NCBI RefSeq assembly: GCF_934772795.1
Contig: NZ_CAKVMR010000043.1
Span: forward strand, 1 to 18,188
DNA length: 18,188 nt
Direction of reading: 5' to 3'
Source: an uncultured Holdemanella sp.
GTDB taxonomy: Bacteria > Bacillota_I > Bacilli_A > Erysipelotrichales > Erysipelotrichaceae
The notes below the pieces were generated by a model. The model was not told where the DNA came from and did not search any database. It worked only from the letters and a program-made list of their open reading frames with translations. Made by a program: the position numbers and the translations under genes. Positions within the stretch are counted from its first letter, which is position 1, and each line of letters starts with the position of its first letter. Of the stretch, positions 1 through 5,467 are shown in pieces.

Positions 1-38
1 GAGACTTAAACCTCTCATCGCTAAAATTAATTTATATT

Positions 39-83
39 GATGAAAGGAGCGAATGTCGAGACAAAGTCTACTCGACGGTTTTC
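39..83 (+). promoter_or_regulatory. Structured leader and 12-codon mini-ORF before rsmG
   Basis: The only good Shine-Dalgarno sequence near rsmG is AAAGGAG at 43-49. It is 34 bases from the rsmG ATG at 84, but correctly placed for an ATG at 53 that opens a 12-codon reading frame ending in TAA at 89-91, overlapping the rsmG start. A 6-bp hairpin GTCGAG (55-60) / CTCGAC (71-76) lies between them; folding it would bring the ribosome binding site to about 12 bases from ATG 84. Either coupling from the mini-ORF or a structured spacer could explain rsmG initiation. The first 38 bases hold no gene I can recognise; they may include the tail of an upstream gene. Confidence 0.4.
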
Positions 84-785
84 ATGACTAAAGTAGAATT
101 TCAAAAGGCTTGTTTAGAAGCCGGCATCCAATTAAATGAAGAACAAATGAATCAATTTGAAAAATATATGCAACTTCTTGTTGAATGGAATGAGAAGATG
201 AACTTAACGGCAATTACACAGGAAGAAGAAGTATGGGAGAAGCATTTTTATGATTCAATTATGCCGTTCTCAAATATTAAATTCGAAACAATGTGTGATA
301 TTGGTTCAGGTGCAGGATTTCCAGGTATCCCTGTAAAGATTGCATTTCCACATGTTCATATGACATTGGTGGAGCCTTTACAAAAGCGTTGTCGTTTTTT
401 AAATGAAGTGAAAACTCAATTGAACTTGGAAAATCTCGATATATTAAATGTTCGAGCTGAAGATTTGGCAAAAGAAAAACGTGAATGTTTTGACGTGGTC
501 AGTGCGCGTGCGGTTGCCAAACTATCTATTTTATTAGAACTTTGTGTTCCTTTTGTGAAGATGGATCATACAATGGTGGCTTTAAAAGGTAAGAATGGTC
601 ACGAAGAGTTGATCAATGCACAAAAGGCAATTGATACATTAGGTGTTGAATTGATCGATGAAGAAAAATTTATGATTGAAGAGGATGCAACACGTATTAA
701 TTTATATTTTAAAAAGGTAAAACATACGCCAAATAAATATCCTAGAGCGTATGGTCAAATCAAGAAAAAACCTTTGGAGGGTTGA
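84..785 (+). CDS. rsmG: 16S rRNA (guanine-N7)-methyltransferase RsmG (GidB)
   Basis: RsmG uses S-adenosylmethionine to methylate N7 of a guanine in the 530 loop of 16S rRNA (G527 in E. coli numbering), a position linked to streptomycin sensitivity. The protein is 233 residues, normal for the family. It shows the family start with a conserved LVEWNEKMNLTAIT stretch (about residues 32-45), HFYDSI near residue 55, the SAM-binding glycine loop GSGAGFPG at 74-81, and an SARAVAKL motif near 140. The C-terminal KYPRAYGQIKKKPLEG is typical. The ATG at 84 matches the family N-terminus but has no adjacent Shine-Dalgarno sequence (see the leader entry). The stop codon is two bases before the parA start, so rsmG is the first visible gene of an rsmG-parA-parB operon, an arrangement common near the origin of replication in Bacillota. 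Confidence 0.95.
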   Translation: MTKVEFQKACLEAGIQLNEEQMNQFEKYMQLLVEWNEKMNLTAITQEEEVWEKHFYDSIMPFSNIKFETMCDIGSGAGFPGIPVKIAFPHVHMTLVEPLQKRCRFLNEVKTQLNLENLDILNVRAEDLAKEKRECFDVVSARAVAKLSILLELCVPFVKMDHTMVALKGKNGHEELINAQKAIDTLGVELIDEEKFMIEEDATRINLYFKKVKHTPNKYPRAYGQIKKKPLEG

Positions 786-787
786 GT

Positions 788-1564
788 ATGGGAAAAGTTA
801 TCGCAATTTCGAATCAAAAAGGTGGAGTAGGTAAAACTACAACATCTATAAATTTAGCAAGCGGACTTGCACATGTAGGGAAAAAAGTATTGTTGATTGA
901 TTTCGATTCACAAGGGAATGCAACACAAGGGTTAAATGCGAATCAAAACAATTCACAAGCTACAATTCACTCCGTATTAATGGAGGGAGTTCCTATTCAG
1001 CAAGCCATTGTACCTAAAATGAATCCAAGAATCGATATTGTTCCAGCCAATATTAATTTAGCTGGAGCTGATTTAGACATGGATAAGATGGAAGCAGGTA
1101 AAGAAGAATTATTGAAAAAAGCCATTGCACCTATTCGAGATCAATATGATTACATTATTATTGATTGTCCACCATCACTTGGACTATTGAATACCAATGC
1201 ATTAACAGCAGCCGACAGCATTTTGATTCCAGTACAGTGTGAATATTATGCATTGGAAGGAGTTACGCAGTTGTTGATCACAATTCGTCTTGTCCAAAGA
1301 ACAAGTAACCGAAATTTAAAAATTGAAGGTATTTTATTAACAATGTTTGATATTCGAACAAGATTAAGCGTAGAAGTTTCGCAGGATGTGCGTCAAACTT
1401 TTGGTAAGCTTGTATATCAAAATTCTATTCCGAGAAATGTAAAATTATCGGAAGCACCTAGCCGTGGTATGTCCATTTTTGAATATGATCCAAAAAGTAC
1501 AGGAGCCAAGGCATATGCTGGTTTAACTGAAGAAGTACTAAAACGTAATTCAAAGGAGGCATAG
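788..1564 (+). CDS. parA: Chromosome partitioning ATPase ParA (Soj)
   Basis: ParA/Soj is a deviant-Walker ATPase that binds DNA non-specifically as an ATP dimer. With ParB it moves and separates replication origins, and in Bacillus it also acts on DnaA. The protein is 258 residues. The deviant Walker A motif KGGVGKTT is at residues 11-18, with both signature lysines (K11, K16). The Walker A' region reads VLLIDFDSQGNAT and Walker B reads YDYIIIDCPPSLG. I chose ATG 788 because the ribosome binding site GGAGG at 776-780 is 7 bases upstream; a TTG at 782 would sit almost on it and only adds two residues. The site lies inside the end of rsmG, and the next ribosome binding site, for parB, lies inside the end of parA. 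Confidence 0.96.
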   Translation: MGKVIAISNQKGGVGKTTTSINLASGLAHVGKKVLLIDFDSQGNATQGLNANQNNSQATIHSVLMEGVPIQQAIVPKMNPRIDIVPANINLAGADLDMDKMEAGKEELLKKAIAPIRDQYDYIIIDCPPSLGLLNTNALTAADSILIPVQCEYYALEGVTQLLITIRLVQRTSNRNLKIEGILLTMFDIRTRLSVEVSQDVRQTFGKLVYQNSIPRNVKLSEAPSRGMSIFEYDPKSTGAKAYAGLTEEVLKRNSKEA

Positions 1565-1566
1565 TC

Positions 1567-2445
1567 ATGGATAATAAAAATAATGCTCGTTTAGGAAAGG
1601 GCTTGTCTAGTATTTTTGGCCAAGACGTTTCTAAGGTGTTAGACGATATTCAAAATGGAGATATGGAAGTTGAGAGTCAGGAACAGTCAAAAATTCCTGT
1701 TGATGAGATCCGTCCAAATCCATATCAGCCTCGTAAAGTATTTGATGATGAAGCTTTAAAAGAATTAAGTTCATCTATTAAGCAACATGGTGTATTTACA
1801 CCCATTCTAGTTAAGAAGAGTATCCAAGGATATGATTTGATTGCCGGTGAAAGAAGATTAAGAGCTTCAAAACTTGCCGGATTACAAGATATTCCAGCAA
1901 TCATTGTTGATTTTGATGATCAGGAAATGATGGAAATTGCTTTATTGGAAAATATTCAGCGTGAAGATCTAAATGTAATTGAAGAGGCAAAAGCTTATGA
2001 AAAATTGATTCAACGCTTAGGATATACACAAGAGCAGTTGGCTCATCGCGTCGGAAAATCACGTGAACACATCACAAATTTATTACGACTATTGAAATTA
2101 CCTGAAGATGTACAGGAATATGTTGTAAGTAAACAATTAAGCATGGGGCATGTGCGAGCTTTATTAGGTCTTAAGACAGAGGCGAGTATGCGTAAAGTCG
2201 CAAAACAAGCTATTGATCAAGGATTATCTGTGCGTAAGGTAGAACAAATTGTAAAGGATACCAACAACAAAAAACCGGTGGAAAAGCCAAAAGAAGATAT
2301 TTATGTGAAGGCAGCTAAAGAAAAGCTTCAGGAATTCTTTCAAACATCGGTATCTATCAGTAAAAATGCCATTTCTATTCATTATGAAAACAAAGAAGAC
2401 TTAAATCGAGTGCTAGAATTATTGAATCTAGTCGAAGAAGAGTAA
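1567..2445 (+). CDS. parB: Chromosome partitioning CTPase ParB (Spo0J)
   Basis: ParB binds parS sites near the origin, clamps and slides on DNA under control of CTP, and stimulates ParA and loads SMC. This 292-residue protein has a variable N-terminus with the conserved GLGKGLSSIFG-like start (here RLGKGLSSIFG, residues 8-18), the ParB/sulfiredoxin-type CTP-binding domain with DEIRPNPYQPRK near 47-58 and GERRLRAS near 94-101, then a helix-turn-helix region (YTQEQLAHRVGKSREHITNLLRLL, about 153-178). The C-terminal segment from about 245 is the likely dimerisation domain. ATG 1567 follows AAGGAGG (1553-1559) by 7 bases and is two bases after parA. I saw no convincing parS site in the window, so the sites it binds are probably elsewhere. 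Confidence 0.95.
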   Translation: MDNKNNARLGKGLSSIFGQDVSKVLDDIQNGDMEVESQEQSKIPVDEIRPNPYQPRKVFDDEALKELSSSIKQHGVFTPILVKKSIQGYDLIAGERRLRASKLAGLQDIPAIIVDFDDQEMMEIALLENIQREDLNVIEEAKAYEKLIQRLGYTQEQLAHRVGKSREHITNLLRLLKLPEDVQEYVVSKQLSMGHVRALLGLKTEASMRKVAKQAIDQGLSVRKVEQIVKDTNNKKPVEKPKEDIYVKAAKEKLQEFFQTSVSISKNAISIHYENKEDLNRVLELLNLVEEE

Positions 2446-2458
2446 GTCTTCTTTTTTT
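2434..2458 (+). terminator. Intrinsic terminator of rsmG-parA-parB
   Basis: The stem AGAAGA (2436-2441) / TCTTCT (2447-2452) has a GTAAG loop and can be extended by one A-T and one G-U pair. It is followed by an unbroken T run to 2458. The loop contains most of the parB stop codon (2443-2445). The last T residues also form the start of the glmS -35 box. Confidence 0.8.
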
Positions 2459-2484
2459 GACAAATGTCCCATTTTTTGTATAAT
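2457..2484 (+). promoter_or_regulatory. Consensus vegetative promoter of glmS
   Basis: TTGACA at 2457-2462 and TATAAT at 2479-2484 are both perfect housekeeping-sigma hexamers, separated by 16 bases. Transcription would start near 2490-2492, so the RNA has about 26 bases before the glmS ribozyme cleavage site. Confidence 0.9.
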
Positions 2485-2516
2485 ATTCATTATTCATGGA
2501 GATGTAGTAAAAAAAT

Positions 2517-2645
2517 AGCGCCAGGACTAAGTATTTAGTTGACGAGGACCAGACTTATCGAAAGATTCGGCGGGTAGTCTGGAGGTTGATACAACCTTTA
2601 ACGATGGACAAAACCAATGTGCGAACATTGAACAAAGCCATTTGG
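2517..2645 (+). promoter_or_regulatory. glmS ribozyme / glucosamine-6-phosphate riboswitch
   Basis: This is the self-cleaving RNA that uses glucosamine-6-phosphate as cofactor to shut down glmS when product is plentiful. The cleavage site is A2517^G2518, at the start of GCGCC. Helices I can pair by eye: P1 ACTAA (2526-2530) / TTAGT (2535-2539); P2 CCAGACT (2549-2555) / AGTCTGG (2576-2582) enclosing the conserved TATCGA and TTCGGCGGG core; a P3 hairpin AGGTTG (2583-2588) / CAACCT (2592-2597); P4 ATGG (2604-2607) / CCAT (2638-2641); and P4.1 CAATGT (2615-2620) / ACATTG (2625-2630) capped by a GCGA tetraloop. The GACGAGG joint (2541-2547) and GAACAAAG near the 3' end also fit. In Bacillus, cleavage leaves a 5'-OH mRNA that RNase J1 degrades. 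Confidence 0.95.
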
Positions 2646-2646
2646 T

Positions 2647-2682
2647 ATCCTCCATGATAATAATTTATAGGAGGATTTTTTT
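2647..2682 (+). promoter_or_regulatory. Terminator-like hairpin that contains the glmS ribosome binding site
   Basis: ATCCTCC (2647-2653) is perfectly complementary to GGAGGAT (2670-2676), with a 16-base AT-rich loop, and is followed directly by seven Ts (2676-2682). The 3' arm contains the glmS Shine-Dalgarno sequence AGGAGG (2669-2674), 11 bases from ATG 2686. The hairpin could block ribosome binding, or terminate transcription, or both. The 5' arm can alternatively pair with the RNA upstream of the ribozyme cleavage site (2494-2501); see findings. Confidence 0.6.
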
Positions 2683-2685
2683 ATA

Positions 2686-4491
2686 ATGTGTGGAATCACA
2701 GCGTACACAGGTAAAGAGAGTGCTTTACCATTTTTATTGCAGGGTTTAGAAAAATTGGAGTATCGTGGATACGACTCTGCTGGAGTGACATTAGTTTCGA
2801 GTCACCATCTAGAAACATATAAGGCGAAGGGACGTTTAACCAATTTAGAAGAGCTGTTATCAGAAAAAGAACATCCTGAACATACAGGAATTGGACATAC
2901 GCGTTGGGCAACACATGGTGTTCCAAGTAATATGAATTCACATCCTCATACAAATGAGAGTGAAACAATTTCAATTGTGCATAATGGAATCATTGAAAAC
3001 TATGCATCAATCAAAGAATGTTTATTAGAACAAGGATATACTTTTCAGTCACAGACGGATAGTGAAGTTATTGTTCATATGTTGGATTACTATTATCAAG
3101 GCGATATGATGTATGCATTAAAAAAATGTGTGCAATATCTTCAAGGAAGTTTTGCGCTATGCGTAGTTTGTACGGATTATCCGGACTGCGTTTTTGTCGC
3201 AAAAAAAGAAAGTCCAATGATTGTAGGAAAAACGGATACATCTGCATTTTGTGCTAGTGATATTCCGGCTGTGTTAGATTACACGAAAGATATTTGCGCT
3301 TTAGAAGATGGACAGATGGCCGTATTAAAACCTGGAAGTATTGAAGTCTATGATTTCTTTGGAGATCCTGTTTCAACAAATTGGATGCATATTTCATATG
3401 ATGCTTGTGCAGCTCAAAAAGGTGGATATGACACTTTTATGCAGAAGGAAATGCATGAACAGCCATACGTAATCAAAGAAACGTTAAGAGCGCATATTGA
3501 AAATAATTTGGCAATGCCAGAATTATCTGGTTTAGATGTTTCAAAAATCAACCAAATTTACTTTGTCGCATGTGGAACAGCTTATCATGCGAGTTTATAT
3601 GCTCAATATTTATTGCGAACATGGATCAATCAACCAATTTATTGTATAAGTGCTAGTGAATTTAGATATGGCAATTATCGTATCAATGAAAATACGCTAT
3701 GTATTTTTGTTTCACAATCTGGAGAAACAGCAGACACTTTGGCCGCATTAAAACTTTCAAAAGAAAACGAAGCACAAACACTATCTGTGACAAATGTGTT
3801 AGGTTCTAGTTTAGCTCGATTATCTGATTATGTTTTATATACTTGTGCTGGACCAGAAATTGCAGTCGCAAGTACGAAGGCTTATACAACACAACTTGTG
3901 TTGTTGGCATGTCTATGTTTAAAGTTAGCATCTTTATTTAATAAGGATGTGGCATGTAAAAATCATATGATCAATCAGTTGAAACAAATGCCAGAAGTGG
4001 TGGAGAAAATGCTTCAACAAGAAGAAAAAATGGCGGAATTTGCTAAACTATTAACGAATCAAAAAGATGCATACTTTATTGGTAGACAACTGGATTATTT
4101 AAGTGTTTTAGAAGGAGCATTAAAACTAAAAGAAGTATCTTATGTACATGCCGATGCATATATGGCTGGGGAATTGAAGCATGGGCCAATCGCATTGATT
4201 GAAAAAGATACAGTTGTGATTGCGTTAGCTACGCAGCCTAGTGTTGCACAAAAAACAATTTCTAATATTTTAGAAACGGTTGCTCGAGGAGCTAAAGTTA
4301 TTTTGATTGCGTCACAAAACCAAAATACGGAAGGCTTTGAGTATGTGATCCGCATTCCCGATGTAGATCCATTACTAAGTTGTATTCCAGCAACTGTCTT
4401 GTTGCAGGAATTAGCTTACTATGTCGCAAAAGAAAAAGGTTGCGATGTAGATAAACCTCGTAACCTTGCGAAAAGTGTAACTGTAGAATAA
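2686..4491 (+). CDS. glmS: Glutamine-fructose-6-phosphate aminotransferase (isomerizing), GlmS
   Basis: GlmS makes glucosamine-6-phosphate from fructose-6-phosphate and glutamine, the first committed step to UDP-GlcNAc and so to peptidoglycan. It acts in the cytosol as a dimer. The 601-residue length is standard. The sequence starts Met-Cys-Gly-Ile, and Cys2 becomes the N-terminal nucleophile of the glutaminase domain after Met removal. EYRGYDSAG, HTRWATHG and HNGIIEN are the class II glutamine amidotransferase motifs in about residues 25-100. Two sugar isomerase (SIS) domains follow, with CGTAYHA, SQSGETADTL, ASTKAYTTQ and GALKLKEVSYVHADAY, and the protein ends in the typical NLAKSVTVE. Expression is set by its own promoter and the ribozyme upstream. 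The stop codon touches the stop codon of the convergent gene on the other strand. Confidence 0.98.
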   Translation: MCGITAYTGKESALPFLLQGLEKLEYRGYDSAGVTLVSSHHLETYKAKGRLTNLEELLSEKEHPEHTGIGHTRWATHGVPSNMNSHPHTNESETISIVHNGIIENYASIKECLLEQGYTFQSQTDSEVIVHMLDYYYQGDMMYALKKCVQYLQGSFALCVVCTDYPDCVFVAKKESPMIVGKTDTSAFCASDIPAVLDYTKDICALEDGQMAVLKPGSIEVYDFFGDPVSTNWMHISYDACAAQKGGYDTFMQKEMHEQPYVIKETLRAHIENNLAMPELSGLDVSKINQIYFVACGTAYHASLYAQYLLRTWINQPIYCISASEFRYGNYRINENTLCIFVSQSGETADTLAALKLSKENEAQTLSVTNVLGSSLARLSDYVLYTCAGPEIAVASTKAYTTQLVLLACLCLKLASLFNKDVACKNHMINQLKQMPEVVEKMLQQEEKMAEFAKLLTNQKDAYFIGRQLDYLSVLEGALKLKEVSYVHADAYMAGELKHGPIALIEKDTVVIALATQPSVAQKTISNILETVARGAKVILIASQNQNTEGFEYVIRIPDVDPLLSCIPATVLLQELAYYVAKEKGCDVDKPRNLAKSVTVE

Positions 4492-4498
4492 TTATTCT
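4485..4498. terminator. Small palindrome across the convergent stop codons (weak terminator)
   Basis: AGAATAATTATTCT is a perfect 14-base palindrome spanning the stop codons of glmS and the minus-strand gene. As RNA it gives only a 5-bp AU-rich stem with an AATT loop, and the tail on either side has just a few Us. It may weakly terminate in both directions, but it is not a convincing stand-alone terminator. Confidence 0.3.
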
Positions 4499-5013
4499 TT
4501 AATTTCCTTGATGATATAGTGAATGGTTTGATCTAAACCATTCTCAGATAAGTATTTTAATAAATGATGGATGAGGGCGTCTGTTTCAGGATGAATCAGA
4601 ATTTTACCTCGTCCATTTTCATAATATTCAAGAGCACTAGAGTCTGTGTATTTTTCTTTTTGATAAATCATACTTGCGGCGACTCGATCGCAAAACATTT
4701 CAATGACATAATTTGTAGGCATCTTACAAGCGTAAATACCGTTAACACCAAAATCAAGCCAATATTCCCAATGGTGTTTGTTTCTTCCTTTATGATGTAG
4801 CCAACCTAATGAATAACCTTTTTCTTCTTTTTCAGCATCTATAGGAGAACGAAATCCTTGGTAGTAATGAAAACCTGTTTTTAATTCAATATAAGAGTAT
4901 TTGCTTAAATCATGGAGAAAACCTTGTTTATATAGGTGACAACGAAAACAAAGCCAAGTAACTTTTAACTTATGTTGATTGATTGTATGTAAATGAGATA
5001 ATGCTTTATTCAT
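4492..5013 (-). CDS. DUF5662 family protein of unknown function
   Basis: A 173-residue soluble protein on the minus strand with no signal peptide or membrane segment. It resembles the DUF5662 family, found in gut Firmicutes, whose function I do not know. The visible pattern is rich in histidine and acidic residues that could bind metal: HDLSKYS near residues 34-40, HHKGRNKHHWEYW near 73-85, and CDRVAASM near 108-115. The spacing HD...HH...HH...D is reminiscent of HD-type phosphohydrolases, but that is only inference. ATG at 5013-5011 is preceded by a weak purine-rich site (AAGAAG). The gene converges on glmS with no base between the stop codons and is otherwise isolated; nothing in the context suggests a pathway. 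A 9-bp inverted repeat (4521-4543) lies within its 3' end. Confidence 0.75.
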   Translation of the reverse strand: MNKALSHLHTINQHKLKVTWLCFRCHLYKQGFLHDLSKYSYIELKTGFHYYQGFRSPIDAEKEEKGYSLGWLHHKGRNKHHWEYWLDFGVNGIYACKMPTNYVIEMFCDRVAASMIYQKEKYTDSSALEYYENGRGKILIHPETDALIHHLLKYLSENGLDQTIHYIIKEIKE

Positions 5014-5034
5014 AAATTCACTTCTTTCTTGCCT

Positions 5035-5043
5035 ATTTTATCA
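5035..5043 (-). promoter_or_regulatory. Possible extended -10 promoter of the DUF5662 gene
   Basis: On the minus strand this reads TGATAAAAT, matching an extended -10 element (TGn-TAAAAT), about 20 bases before the ATG at 5013. No good -35 box is present at the right distance, where the arm of the neighbouring hairpin lies. This is a weak call. Confidence 0.35.
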
Positions 5044-5053
5044 TAAATTAAGA

Positions 5054-5092
5054 AAACCATTCTAGTGTTGGCGTCTAGAATGGTTTCTTTTT
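5054..5092 (+). terminator. Strong hairpin terminator, + strand
   Basis: AAACCATTCTAG (5054-5065) pairs perfectly over 12 bp with CTAGAATGGTTT (5075-5086) around a 9-base loop, followed by C and five Ts, with more T-rich sequence beyond. The only + strand gene upstream is glmS, 560 bases away, with the minus-strand gene in between. On the minus strand the tail is weaker (TTTCTTAATTT), and there it would insulate the DUF5662 gene from transcription coming from the oppA side. Confidence 0.75.
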
Positions 5093-5398
5093 GTTTATTA
5101 TTATTTTTAAAAGAGAGATATGAATATTGGTTTATTTCTATATTCATAGCCTTAAATTCCTTATAACTATGGTTAATCTTGTGAAATTATATGTTGTTGA
5201 TGATATGTTGTATGAACTTTGTTTTCATTATTTACACAAAAATTCATCTATTATAGACAAATGTTTGTAAATGAAATACGAAAATCCAAATGAAAGCGAA
5301 TACATTGAAAATGCCTGATATAAAGACAAAATGATGAGTTTTGTTCATGAAAAATATACATAAATGAAAAAATGTATGTAAATTTCTTTCTTAAACTC
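5093..5398. other. AT-rich intergenic regulatory region upstream of oppA
   Basis: About 300 bases without a gene. I see an AT-rich inverted repeat TATGAATAT (5119-5127) / ATATTCATA (5140-5148), three copies of AAATGAAA (5269-5276, 5288-5295, 5362-5369), a candidate CcpA site at 5291-5304, and a small inverted repeat ATACAT / ATGTAT around 5355-5377. No open reading frame with a ribosome binding site stands out. The length suggests regulated expression of the opp operon. Confidence 0.5.
5291..5304 (+). promoter_or_regulatory. Candidate catabolite-responsive element (CcpA site)
   Basis: TGAAAGCGAATACA fits the cre consensus TGWAANCGNTNWCA with a single mismatch (A instead of T at position 10). 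It lies about 95 bases upstream of the oppA -35 box. From this position CcpA could either activate or have no effect; a repressing site would more often overlap or follow the promoter. Confidence 0.4.
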
Positions 5399-5427
5399 TT
5401 GAAAACGTGTTTCTAACATAGTATAAT
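5399..5427 (+). promoter_or_regulatory. Vegetative promoter of the opp operon
   Basis: TTGAAA at 5399-5404 and TATAAT at 5422-5427 are separated by exactly 17 bases. The spacer begins inside a near-palindrome, GAAAACGTGTTTC (5401-5413), which could be an operator. The transcript would start near 5434, about 34 bases before the oppA ATG, with AGGAGG at 5454-5459. Confidence 0.85.
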
Positions 5428-5467
5428 TTCTTCACACATAGTGAGCAGACTATAGGAGGAAAGAGAA

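Noticed and set aside
782..787. TTG start for parA two codons upstream
   Set aside because: It lies one base after the GGAGG site; ATG 788 has ideal spacing and the family N-terminus.
2066..2085. parS-like sequence in parB around TCACGTGA
   Set aside because: Only the central CACGTG core and flanking T/A fit the parS consensus TGTTTCACGTGAAACA; the outer bases do not, and the sequence encodes conserved helix-turn-helix residues.
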